Assembly (NCBI RefSeq): GCF_050717635.1
Contig: NZ_JBOITO010000020.1
Location: 122,292 to 186,291, forward strand
DNA: 64,000 nucleotides
DNA from: Clostridium_AD sp050717635
GTDB taxonomy: Bacteria; Bacillota; Clostridia; Clostridiales; Clostridiaceae
Direction of reading: 5' to 3'
The notes under the pieces were generated by a model, which was given only the letters and a program-made list of their open reading frames with translations, had not been told where the DNA came from and did no database searches. This document shows positions 23,987 through 32,165 of the stretch, piece by piece. How positions within the stretch are numbered: position 1 is the stretch's first letter; each line of letters opens with the position of its first letter. The position numbers were made by a program, and so were the translations under genes.

Positions 23987-25273
23987 CTATATCTCTGTTA
24001 ATACCATAGTTTGATCTCTTTTAGGTCCTACTGATACTATGGAAATTTTTGTTCCTGTAAACTCTTCTATTCTCTTTAAATATATTTTTGCATTTTCAGG
24101 AAGTTCTTTATAACTTCTTGCATCTGCTATACTCTCGTCCCAACCATCAAACTCCTCATATACTGGTACGCAACAAGCTAAATCTTCTAAACTTGCTGGA
24201 AAATAATCTATAATGCTTCCTTCAAATTTATATCCTACACATGTTTTTATTTTTGAAAGTCCCGCTAAGGTATCTATTTTAGTTACAGCAAAACTAGTAA
24301 GACCTGAAATTCTTGCCGAAGTTTTTAATATAACAAGGTCAAGCCATCCACATCTTCTTGCTCTACCTGTTGTCACACCAAATTCAAAGCCTTTTTCGCG
24401 AATCCATTCTCCTGTTTCATCATTAAGTTCTGTTGGAAATGGTCCTTTTCCTACTCTTGTAGTATATGCCTTTGCTATTCCTACAGCATTTGTTATCATA
24501 GTAGGTCCTATTCCTGTTCCAGTACAAACTCCTCCTGCAATAGTGTTCGATGAAGTTACAAACGGATACGAACCATAATCTATATCTAGAAGAGTACCTT
24601 GTGCTCCTTCGAATAAAACATTTTTTCCTGATTTTATAGAATCATAAATTTTAACTGATATATCTTTTACAAAAGGTCTCATTCTTTCTGCATACTCTAA
24701 ATACTCAGTATATATTTTATCAAAATCTAGTGCTTTTCCACCCAAAACTTTTGTTATTATATCATTTTTCATTGATAAACTTGTTTTAAGTTTTTCTTTT
24801 AAAACATCTTTTTTAAGTATGTCACATACTCTAATTCCACTTCTTTCAAACTTGTCAGTGTAACATGGTCCTATACCTTTTTTGGTAGTTCCTATATCAT
24901 TTTTACCTCTTGCTATTTCATATAAATTGTCTAACTCTCTATGATATGGCATTATAACCTGCGATCTATCACTAATAATCAATCTTTCAGGGGTTATGTT
25001 TTCACCTAGTTTTTCTAAGTAGTCAATTTCTTCAAATAACGCTTTTGGGTCTATAACAACCCCGTTACCTATTACATTCAATTTATCTTTATATAATATT
25101 CCTGATGGTATTAAGTGCAGTTTATATTCCTTTTCTCCTACTACTACAGTATGACCTGCATTGTTTCCACCTTGAGATCTGACAACTAGGTCAGCTCCCT
25201 GTGCAAGATAATCTGTCATCTTACCTTTACCTTCATCGCCCCATTGAGCTCCTAAAACAATAAATGCTGACAT
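23987..25273 (-). CDS. purA: Adenylosuccinate synthetase
   Basis: PurA joins IMP and aspartate using GTP, the first step from IMP to AMP. The 428-aa protein has the P-loop-like GAQWGDEGKGKMTD at the start with catalytic Asp and Lys, NAGHTVV with the catalytic His, the GTTKKGIGPCYTDK IMP loop, and the C-terminal VGPKRDQT guanine-binding region. Length is normal. It has a GAGG site and its own promoter candidate upstream. Confidence 0.97.
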   Translation of the reverse strand: MSAFIVLGAQWGDEGKGKMTDYLAQGADLVVRSQGGNNAGHTVVVGEKEYKLHLIPSGILYKDKLNVIGNGVVIDPKALFEEIDYLEKLGENITPERLIISDRSQVIMPYHRELDNLYEIARGKNDIGTTKKGIGPCYTDKFERSGIRVCDILKKDVLKEKLKTSLSMKNDIITKVLGGKALDFDKIYTEYLEYAERMRPFVKDISVKIYDSIKSGKNVLFEGAQGTLLDIDYGSYPFVTSSNTIAGGVCTGTGIGPTMITNAVGIAKAYTTRVGKGPFPTELNDETGEWIREKGFEFGVTTGRARRCGWLDLVILKTSARISGLTSFAVTKIDTLAGLSKIKTCVGYKFEGSIIDYFPASLEDLACCVPVYEEFDGWDESIADARSYKELPENAKIYLKRIEEFTGTKISIVSVGPKRDQTMVLTEI

Positions 25274-25365
25274 ATAAATTCCTCGCTTTCAATTATTTTT
25301 GCAATAAAATTCATTTCCTACTAAGTTCAAGAATTTTATTGATCATATGTTTACACACCCTTTAA

Positions 25366-25395
25366 ATTATACACGTTAACTATTCAAATAACCAA
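25366..25395 (-). promoter_or_regulatory. Candidate purA promoter
   Basis: Minus strand: TTGGTT (25390-25395), 18-base spacer, TATAAT (25366-25371) with an upstream TG. The -35 is weak but the TG extension may compensate. No purine riboswitch core was seen in the leader. Confidence 0.4.
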
Positions 25396-25414
25396 TTATT
25401 CAAGTTACTTCTTA

Positions 25415-26827
25415 TTAATATGACTTTTCTACTATGTTTCTTGCTACGACTACACCGGTTGCAGATGCTTGCATTAGCCCTCTAGTTATTCCCGCTCCAT
25501 CTCCTATGGTGTACAAATTACTAATGGATGTTTCAAATTTATCATTAGTACTGATCTTACTAGAATAGAACTTAACTTCCACTCCATACAGTAAGGTGTT
25601 CTTGCTATATAACCCTGGTGCTATCTTATCAAAAGCCTTTAACGCTTCTACAATGGAAGTTAAATGCCTTTGTGGCAATACAAAGCTTAAATCCCCCGGA
25701 ACTGCTGATTTTAAAGTAGGTACAGTAGTTGATTTAGCTAATCTATCATAATCTGTTCTTCTTCCCTTTAATAAATCCCCCAGTCTTTGAACCATTATGC
25801 CTCCACCAGTTAACATATTACCTAACTTAGCTATATACTTACCATAATCAATAGGTTGATTAAAGGGTTCTGTAAATGTAGTAGATACTAGCATTGCAAA
25901 ATTTGTATTAGTTGTTCTAAGCTTTTTATCCGAGTAACTATGACCATTTACAACCGCAAGCTTATTATCATCATAATATTCAGCTGAAACTACTCCACCT
26001 GGGTTCATGCAGAAGGTTCTAACCTTACTGTCAAAGGTATCAGAATAATATACTAGTTTTGCTTCGTATAAATCCCTTGTTAGATGGTCCATAACAGAAT
26101 TGGGCACCTCTACACGAAGACCAATATCTACTGCATTATTAGCAACTGTAATATTATGTTTCTTAGCCTGATTTGAAACCCATTCTGCTCCACCTCTACC
26201 TGGCGCTGCTACAACATAATTTGCATTGACTTTAACCACGCCTCCACTACTTCTTAATAAGACTCCAGTAGCTTTGTTATCTTCTACTAATATTTCTTCT
26301 ACTTCACTAAGTTCAACGAACTCTGTGTTTGTATTATCCATTAAATGATGGTACATAGATTTTAAAACTTCATAGGCAAGTTCTGTTCCTAAATGCCTTA
26401 CAGGACATTCAATAAGGCGAATATTATGTTTGCTTGCTTCGTATTTAACTTCTTCAACTTTGTCACTATTAAGTCCATACACTTTTTCATTCGCCCCAAA
26501 TTTTATATATATATCATCACAATACTCAATTAATTTTCTTGATTCATCTTCAGAAAAATATTCAAGAAGTCTTCCACCCACTTCAGGGCTTAGCGAAAGC
26601 TTACCATCCGAAAACGCTCCTGCTCCTGACCATCCAAATGTTATGCCACAAGGATTGCATTTAACGCATTTGCCGTTATCTCTAGCTGGACATTTTCTTT
26701 TCTCTATACTTCTTCCCTTATCAACTATAAGTACACTAAGTTCAGGTTTTTTATTAGATATCTCTAGTGCCGTAAATATTCCCGCAGGTCCAGCTCCTAT
26801 AATAACTACATCGTAAAAATTTTTCAT
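25415..26827 (-). CDS. COG2509-type FAD-dependent dehydrogenase
   Basis: The 470-aa flavoprotein has the FAD motif VVIIGAGPAGIFTA, a cysteine-rich insert KRKCPARDNGKCVKCNPC at about 43-60 followed by FGWSGAGAFSDGKLSLS, the central APGRGG, and a C-terminal GDGAGITRGLMQASATG. These mark the uncharacterised FAD-dependent dehydrogenase family COG2509. The four cysteines may bind iron or zinc. The reaction is unknown. AGGAGG site before the ATG; the gene stands alone between purA and a hairpin-rich spacer. Confidence 0.85.
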   Translation of the reverse strand: MKNFYDVVIIGAGPAGIFTALEISNKKPELSVLIVDKGRSIEKRKCPARDNGKCVKCNPCGITFGWSGAGAFSDGKLSLSPEVGGRLLEYFSEDESRKLIEYCDDIYIKFGANEKVYGLNSDKVEEVKYEASKHNIRLIECPVRHLGTELAYEVLKSMYHHLMDNTNTEFVELSEVEEILVEDNKATGVLLRSSGGVVKVNANYVVAAPGRGGAEWVSNQAKKHNITVANNAVDIGLRVEVPNSVMDHLTRDLYEAKLVYYSDTFDSKVRTFCMNPGGVVSAEYYDDNKLAVVNGHSYSDKKLRTTNTNFAMLVSTTFTEPFNQPIDYGKYIAKLGNMLTGGGIMVQRLGDLLKGRRTDYDRLAKSTTVPTLKSAVPGDLSFVLPQRHLTSIVEALKAFDKIAPGLYSKNTLLYGVEVKFYSSKISTNDKFETSISNLYTIGDGAGITRGLMQASATGVVVARNIVEKSY

Positions 26828-26989
26828 TTCACTATTCCTCCTGTCTTTTTCGACTTAAAATAAAAGTTATCCATGTTTTTATACCTACTTAATAATATCA
26901 GAGCAGTTTAACTCAGTCAATACAAAACGCGAATAATAATTAAATTTCTTTAATAATAGTTCGTATATACTTAACTTGCAGGATTAAAA

Positions 26990-27062
26990 GGAACAACACA
27001 CTTACTCACAATACTGAATAAGTGCGTTGTTCTATTCGATAACTAATTATAATTAGTTATCG
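26990..27062. repeat. Two adjacent hairpins, one a perfect 26-base palindrome
   Basis: The first hairpin pairs 26990-27004 with 27019-27033 with one or two weak pairs. The second is a perfect palindrome, CGATAACTAATTA and its complement, at 27037-27062. No U tract follows on either strand, so these are not ordinary terminators. The 305-base gap from 26828 to 27132 has no gene that I can see. Confidence 0.6.
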
Positions 27063-27132
27063 TCTCACAAATTTTATGCAAATTCCTCTATTTATTCCCT
27101 TCATTTTCATCACCTTCATAAAAAAATTGAGC

Positions 27133-28095
27133 CTATTTACTAATAAAACTCTTATAAATACTTATATTATCTAATGAAAATATTCTTTCTGAAAATTTAC
27201 CTTCTTCTGTATCCCTTAAAGCCTTATTAATGTCATACATTCTAGCATCCATTATATCCAAGTGATGTAACATTTCTGCTTCTGGTATCATAGGCTTTTT
27301 AGGGCTTCCATATTCAGCCTCATAATGGTGAGATAATACCATATGTTGCAGTAACATGGATACTTCCTTACTTGCTTTCACTTCAATACTTGCCGTTTCT
27401 ATCATTTTAATTCCTTGAACGATATGGCCTATTAGTTGCCCTTCCACTGTATATGTGCTTACAATTCCAAGTTCACTAGCATCCATTTCATATATCTTAC
27501 CAATATCATGAAGTATTATACCTGCATAAAGTAAATCCATATTTAAAAAGGTATAAATCTCGCCTAACTTTTCTCCTGCCTTAAGCATAGTTGTCGTATG
27601 ATATAAAAGGCCTGATTTTACAGCGTGATGGTTAGATTTAGCCGCAGGATAATACATTAATTTTTCTTCATTATCACTTAAAATATTGGTGACTATATTT
27701 TGAATATCTATATTGTTAATTTTAGATAGGTAATTTAAAATATCATCGTACATACACTCTGGAGAATATGGTGCAACTGCAACGTAATCACCAATTTTAA
27801 CGCCATCTTTTTCTTCAACAAGTCTTATAGATTCAATTTTTAATTGAAGTTTTCCTCTCCACTCATTTACACTGCCTTTAACTTTAACTAAAATATTTTG
27901 TTTAAATTTATTTTCTAATTCTTCATTACATTCCCAGAGTTTTGCATTTATATCTCCAGTGACATCTCCCAAATTAAAATCTAAATATTTATTTGTATTA
28001 CTATTGTTGGGAACCTTGCTATCTACAGATTTTATAATATAAAACCCTTCAACCCTATCACCTTTTTTTATTTCACTTATTTTTTTCATTTCCAT
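27133..28095 (-). CDS. yhaM: YhaM-type 3'-5' exoribonuclease (OB-fold plus HD domain)
   Basis: YhaM trims RNA and single-stranded DNA ends. The 320-aa protein has an N-terminal OB-fold at about 10-100 (nucleic-acid binding, FNLGDVTGDINAKLWEC) and a C-terminal HD domain with SNHHAVKSGLLYHT, the metal pair in ILHDIGK, and a late LSHHYEAEYGSP. Order and length agree with Bacillus YhaM. GGAG site before the ATG. Confidence 0.9.
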   Translation of the reverse strand: MEMKKISEIKKGDRVEGFYIIKSVDSKVPNNSNTNKYLDFNLGDVTGDINAKLWECNEELENKFKQNILVKVKGSVNEWRGKLQLKIESIRLVEEKDGVKIGDYVAVAPYSPECMYDDILNYLSKINNIDIQNIVTNILSDNEEKLMYYPAAKSNHHAVKSGLLYHTTTMLKAGEKLGEIYTFLNMDLLYAGIILHDIGKIYEMDASELGIVSTYTVEGQLIGHIVQGIKMIETASIEVKASKEVSMLLQHMVLSHHYEAEYGSPKKPMIPEAEMLHHLDIMDARMYDINKALRDTEEGKFSERIFSLDNISIYKSFISK

Positions 28096-28326
28096 ATTTA
28101 TCTCCTTATATTATAATAACCTTATTATACACCAATATTATTTTTTCACATATATATTAACCTCATAGTAACATATTCATACTACATTATATAGTCGACT
28201 TAATGACAAGTATACATATTTTTAAAAAAATCTGAATGTATCGCGACTTCAGCTTTTTCTATATTTAACGGTATTTTAGAGGGAAAGTCTCCCATTTGTA
28301 TAACTTGGAATTACATGCTATAACAA
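28096..28326. other. Intergenic region without a visible gene
   Basis: About 230 AT-rich bases upstream of yhaM and downstream of the TM2 terminator. No ORF with a ribosome binding site or RNA gene was recognised. Confidence 0.5.
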
Positions 28327-28366
28327 ATAAAAAACTTCAGAGGAAGTCTAAGTCTCCTTCTGAAGT
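28327..28366 (-). terminator. Intrinsic terminator of the TM2 gene
   Basis: Minus strand: ACTTCAGA pairs with TCTGAAGT and the stem continues, with two mismatches, to a three-base loop; TTTTTT follows. Confidence 0.8.
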
Positions 28367-28396
28367 CGTTAATATTACAGCATCGCAGATGATGTT

Positions 28397-28723
28397 TTAA
28401 TAGCTATACATATTTCTGTTTAGATGTAATCCATTTATATCCGTAAATGAATTAGTGACAATAGAAATAATATCAATTATAAACCATATACCACATCCGC
28501 CACCAGTTAAAAACATTAAAATTCCTGTACCTGTTTTCCCAACATAAAATCTATGAGCACCAAGTGGTCCAAGAAAAATACAGAGTAATAATGCAACTAA
28601 CCAATTTTTTTCACTGACATTCCTTACGCCTGTTTTCTGTGAATTAATCAATAAATTAATTCCACAGGTTTTACAAAAGTTTGATGCATCATCATTTTGA
28701 GATCCACAAATTGGACAGAACAT
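28397..28723 (-). CDS. Zinc-ribbon plus TM2 domain membrane protein
   Basis: The 108-aa protein starts with a zinc ribbon, MFCPICGSQND...NFCKTCG (Cys3, 6, 17, 20), followed by a TM2 domain: a membrane segment WLVALLLCIFLGPLGAHRFY with the conserved GAHRFYVGK, then a second segment rich in glycine (ILMFLTGGGCGIWFIIDI). TM2 proteins are widespread; function is unknown. It sits between yhaM and the ParM-like pair with its own terminator. Confidence 0.88.
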   Translation of the reverse strand: MFCPICGSQNDDASNFCKTCGINLLINSQKTGVRNVSEKNWLVALLLCIFLGPLGAHRFYVGKTGTGILMFLTGGGCGIWFIIDIISIVTNSFTDINGLHLNRNMYSY

Positions 28724-28821
28724 TAAATCACCCTTTTCCTATTATTTTAAATATTCCCTTTACATTTTATCATATGTGTAAAAAATTTACTATATGTATC
28801 TAATTTATTCGTCTCAGCAGT

Positions 28822-28847
28822 AAAAAAGAGTGGCATTTCGGCCACTC
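28822..28847 (-). terminator. Intrinsic terminator of the ParM-like operon
   Basis: Minus strand: GAGTGGC, six-base loop, GCCACTC, then TTTTTT. It lies four bases after the stop of the small partner gene. Confidence 0.88.
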
Positions 28848-28851
28848 CTTT

Positions 28852-29241
28852 CTATAAGGACATATCTTTAACACAATTAAGCTTTTTCTTATACTCACTC
28901 TCAACAGAATCTCTCTCTCTCTCTTGTTGTTCTCTCTTTAATTTTTTAACAATATCTATATCATTAATTTGTGAATTAGAATTTGGTATAGCACTTCTAA
29001 AAAGATCTCCAACTATATTACCTATATACTCTTTAACTTCAGGGTTATCCAGAATGTTTGCAATATCGACTGTATCAAGTTGTTTAACTTTATTTCCATA
29101 GTCCCTGTAAAATCTTAGTGACTGCTTTATAAGTTTAGAATTATTGATACCCTTCTTCTCCATATTGCTCACATAAACAATTAAATCTTTATCTGTTTCC
29201 TCTCCTAAGTTTGATGATACAGTTTTACGGAGTGCCCCCAT
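28852..29241 (-). CDS. Small ParR-like adaptor candidate downstream of the actin-like gene
   Basis: The 129-aa protein has no family I can name with certainty. Its first 50 residues (beta-like LRKTVSSNLGEE, then helices DLIVYVSNMEKKG and NNSKLIKQSLRFYRDYG) fit a ribbon-helix-helix DNA-binding pattern. The C-terminal third is strongly charged and probably helical (KKLKREQQERERDSVESEYK). It begins two bases after the stop of the ParM-like gene, the usual place of ParR in plasmid parMRC cassettes, where it binds the centromere and caps the filament. The role is inferred from position and shape. Confidence 0.65.
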   Translation of the reverse strand: MGALRKTVSSNLGEETDKDLIVYVSNMEKKGINNSKLIKQSLRFYRDYGNKVKQLDTVDIANILDNPEVKEYIGNIVGDLFRSAIPNSNSQINDIDIVKKLKREQQERERDSVESEYKKKLNCVKDMSL

Positions 29242-29243
29242 AA

Positions 29244-30299
29244 TTAATATCCTACTTCTGTAGTTGCAGCAACTTCTTTATTTCCATCTAAAAATTCTAA
29301 TACTAACAGTTCTTTATATCTTTCAGCAAATAATATAGCATTAGCACATTGAGGATTTTTATTATCTATTAGCTTTGGCTCGGTTCTAATAAATTCATTC
29401 TGTAAGTATTCTAGTAGTATCTCGGCAGGACCTCCTATTATTCTAATATCTTTACAAATATTAGGTTTAAAAGAGCTATTAATCGAACTTATTGCTTTCT
29501 CTACATACGGCCTTAACACTAGGTCCTTAATTTCTTGTAACACATTTGGTTCTCCAAAAGGTAGTTCATTATCTTCTAAATATTCAATAGCATCTGATAT
29601 ATCATAATTACCATCAGAACCTTCTGCAGAATTAAATTTAGTTAGTATAGATTCTATTGTCGGCTGGAACCCGTGTTGAGCAAAACTACTAGCCTTAGTC
29701 ATTCCAAGCACCTTATTACCAAATTCATCTTTTTCATATTTCCAATGAGATACATCTAAAGTGCCTCCACCAAAGTCAAGTAGAAGCATTGGATAACTAA
29801 ACATTTCCATAGTTTCAGCACTAAGTGTACCTCCTTGTTTAAATACTTGTACATCTAAAATTTCGATATCATATGTTTTACTATTTAATGTTATAGATTG
29901 TTTTTCCATCTTCTTAATCTCATTTTTGAGAGAAACACTATGATCTATATAGTATTCAGCAGGAAGCCCTACAGCAAGTCTTACCTTTATGCTAGTTTCA
30001 CCTTTAAAACTTAGCGCAATAGCATTAAGTAGGTTCAACTTATAATGATCTGACATGTATTTATTAGCTTCCATATTAAGCTTACCTTCTTTGTTACCCA
30101 CCGTATATAACTTTCCATTCCAAGTGATGTTACTTACTCCAGTAGCCCTTGAACCATGTTTATTTACTGATGATACCCTACTAGCAAAAGTAACATCCGT
30201 ACTTGTTTTTGTAAAGGTATTTCCTATGTCTACAGTTAATACAGAGGCTAACACTTTACTTAGCGCAGGGTATTTTTTTGATATTTCAACTAAATTCAT
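29244..30299 (-). CDS. ParM/StbA-family actin-like ATPase
   Basis: The 351-aa protein has the actin-fold nucleotide motifs: phosphate 1 VDIGNTFTKT (about 24-33), phosphate 2 LLLDFGGGTLDVS, and an adenosine-type RIIGGPAEIL near residue 290. LAVGLPAEYY matches the ParM/StbA group. In plasmids such proteins polymerise to push DNA copies apart. Here it lies on what looks like the chromosome, between dnaB and yhaM/purA, with a ParR-like partner directly downstream and repeats upstream. AGGAGG site before the ATG. It could be a chromosomal segregation cassette or the remnant of an integrated plasmid. Confidence 0.85.
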   Translation of the reverse strand: MNLVEISKKYPALSKVLASVLTVDIGNTFTKTSTDVTFASRVSSVNKHGSRATGVSNITWNGKLYTVGNKEGKLNMEANKYMSDHYKLNLLNAIALSFKGETSIKVRLAVGLPAEYYIDHSVSLKNEIKKMEKQSITLNSKTYDIEILDVQVFKQGGTLSAETMEMFSYPMLLLDFGGGTLDVSHWKYEKDEFGNKVLGMTKASSFAQHGFQPTIESILTKFNSAEGSDGNYDISDAIEYLEDNELPFGEPNVLQEIKDLVLRPYVEKAISSINSSFKPNICKDIRIIGGPAEILLEYLQNEFIRTEPKLIDNKNPQCANAILFAERYKELLVLEFLDGNKEVAATTEVGY

Positions 30300-30405
30300 T
30301 TTTTTATCCTCCTAAATGTTTCTTTTTATGGTTTATACCTATATATTCTGTATTAAAATGTAATATCCTTCTTTTATTTTGAAATACTTTCAAATATTTG
30401 TAAGG

Positions 30406-30662
30406 TTATATATATACGTTTATCTGCCTACTTATAAACATTTGTAAATATATCTACAAATGTTTATATATCTATATACCTATATATTTATACATCTCGC
30501 TACTCTTTTATCTTAATTTCATTATATAGTACTGATCTTTATATAAAAACATACTAAATATTATCCACTAGCCTATTTGTAAACATATATATTCATCTAC
30601 ATATATATGTTTATTTATGTTCATCTATATATATATCTATATTTATATATATATATACAAAT
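30406..30662. repeat. Candidate centromere: repeated ATTTGTA sites in an AT-rich region
   Basis: The heptamer ATTTGTA or its complement occurs at 30406, 30440, 30455 (inverted), 30575 and 30656 (inverted). The second and third form a 14-bp inverted repeat, TATAAACATTTGTA with its complement, eight bases apart (about 30433-30468). Many TATATA runs lie between. In parMRC systems the centromere lies just upstream of parM, as here. The whole gap from 30300 to 30733 has no gene. Confidence 0.5.
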
Positions 30663-30733
30663 GTAGATATATATACATTGAATCAAATACCCACAACAGC
30701 TCATTCCTGATATGAATTTCTTGTTATTATCTA

Positions 30734-30778
30734 TAAAAAAATAGGATAACAAAACTTTATAAGTTTTGTTATCCTATT
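30734..30778 (-). terminator. Intrinsic terminator of the dnaB transcript
   Basis: A perfect 18-bp stem (30740-30757 with 30761-30778), three-base loop, and a T run on the minus strand. Confidence 0.93.
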
Positions 30779-30803
30779 CTTGCTTTTAAAATTTAGTTCA
30801 TTC

Positions 30804-32135
30804 CTAATCACTATAAATAACATCAAGTTTTGCAAATTTACTAAATTGACCTATCCATGCAAGCTTAACTGTTCCTATAGGGCCATTCCTTTGTTTTGCT
30901 ATTATTAGCTCTGCTATATTTTTATCTTCTGTTTCAGCATCATAATACTCATCTCTGTATAAGAACATAACAACGTCAGCATCCTGCTCAATAGACCCTG
31001 ATTCTCTAAGGTCAGATAGCATAGGTCTATGGTCAGCTCTTTGCTCTGGCGCACGAGATAGCTGTGACAGTGCAATAACTGGACACTCCATCTCTTTTGC
31101 AAGAGCTTTAATAGATCTTGATATTTCTGATACCTCTTGTTGTCTACTTTCTGTATTGCTACCAGACATAAGTTGAAGATAGTCAATAACTATCATATCG
31201 ATACCGTGCTCCATTTTTAGTTTTCTACACTTTGAACGCATATCCATAACAGAAGTTCCCGCTGTATCATCAATGAATATTTTAGCAGCCGCTAAGGGAC
31301 CAGAAGCTTTGGCTATGTTTTCCCAGTCCCTATCTTCTAAAGCACCATGTCTAAGCTTCGACATGTCAACATTTGCTTCTGAACAAAGTAATTTATAAGA
31401 AAGCTGTTCCTTAGACATTTCTAGGGAAAATATGGCTACGCTTTTTCCTCCTCTAAGTGCTGCATACTCAGCTAAATTTAGTGCAAAAGTAGTTTTACCC
31501 ATAGAAGGTCTTGCTGCAATAAGAATCATATCTCCCTTTTGAAATCCAGCCGTTTTATCATCAAGTTCTGGAAAACCACTAGATATACCTGTTGTTTCAC
31601 CTTTATTGTTAAAGATTCTTTCTATTTCTAAAAAACCTCTTTCAAGAACCGTATTCATCGGTTCTAATTCACTTGAATTCTTTCTCTCTGCTATATTAAA
31701 TACTTTTTGCTCTGCAAGATCCATTACTGCTTCCACGTTGTCTTGCTTATTATAACAATTCTCCATAATCTCAGTGGAAGCTCTTATAAGTTTTCTTAAA
31801 ATAGATTTATCATCTACAATTTTTATATATGAGCTTAAATTTGCAGTAGATGGTACTGAATTACTTATCTCTGAGATATATGTAATTCCACCTGAAGCTT
31901 CTAATTTTTCAGAAGAACGTAAATGTTCCAGTAAAGTAATCATGTCAATAGGTGTATCTTTTTGGTATAATTCAAAAATAGCATTAAATATAACCTTATG
32001 AGAATCTCTGTAAAAATCTTCAGTTATTAAAACCTCCACCACCCTTGATATGGCGGTTTTATCAATAAGCATTGACCCAATTATTGATTGTTCTGCTTCT
32101 AAATTATAAGGTAAACTTCTAAGAGGTGTATCCAT
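30804..32135 (-). CDS. dnaB: Replicative DNA helicase
   Basis: This hexameric helicase unwinds DNA at the fork (DnaC in Bacillus naming). The 443-aa protein has the N-terminal helical domain (PYNLEAEQSIIGSMLID) that binds primase and loader, and a RecA-like C-terminal domain with Walker A ARPSMGKT and Walker B MIVIDYLQLM, QQEVSEISRSLK-type region and SDLRESGSIEQDAD. No intein or insertion. It follows lonC by 30 bases, and the DnaD/DnaC-like loaders are at 17.6-19.6 kb. Confidence 0.97.
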   Translation of the reverse strand: MDTPLRSLPYNLEAEQSIIGSMLIDKTAISRVVEVLITEDFYRDSHKVIFNAIFELYQKDTPIDMITLLEHLRSSEKLEASGGITYISEISNSVPSTANLSSYIKIVDDKSILRKLIRASTEIMENCYNKQDNVEAVMDLAEQKVFNIAERKNSSELEPMNTVLERGFLEIERIFNNKGETTGISSGFPELDDKTAGFQKGDMILIAARPSMGKTTFALNLAEYAALRGGKSVAIFSLEMSKEQLSYKLLCSEANVDMSKLRHGALEDRDWENIAKASGPLAAAKIFIDDTAGTSVMDMRSKCRKLKMEHGIDMIVIDYLQLMSGSNTESRQQEVSEISRSIKALAKEMECPVIALSQLSRAPEQRADHRPMLSDLRESGSIEQDADVVMFLYRDEYYDAETEDKNIAELIIAKQRNGPIGTVKLAWIGQFSKFAKLDVIYSD

Positions 32136-32165
32136 TTTTTATCTCTCCTAAACTAATGATATTAG

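Noticed and set aside
25274..25414. Possible purine riboswitch before purA
   Set aside because: The conserved loop sequences and three-way junction are absent.
28880..28940. TCTCTC-rich stretch that looked like a simple repeat
   Set aside because: It is inside the ParR-like gene and simply encodes its Glu/Arg-rich C-terminal helix.
30480..30670. TATATA runs that might be a mobile element end or CRISPR-like array
   Set aside because: No regular spacer length, no terminal inverted repeats and no transposase; better explained as an AT-rich control or centromere-like region.
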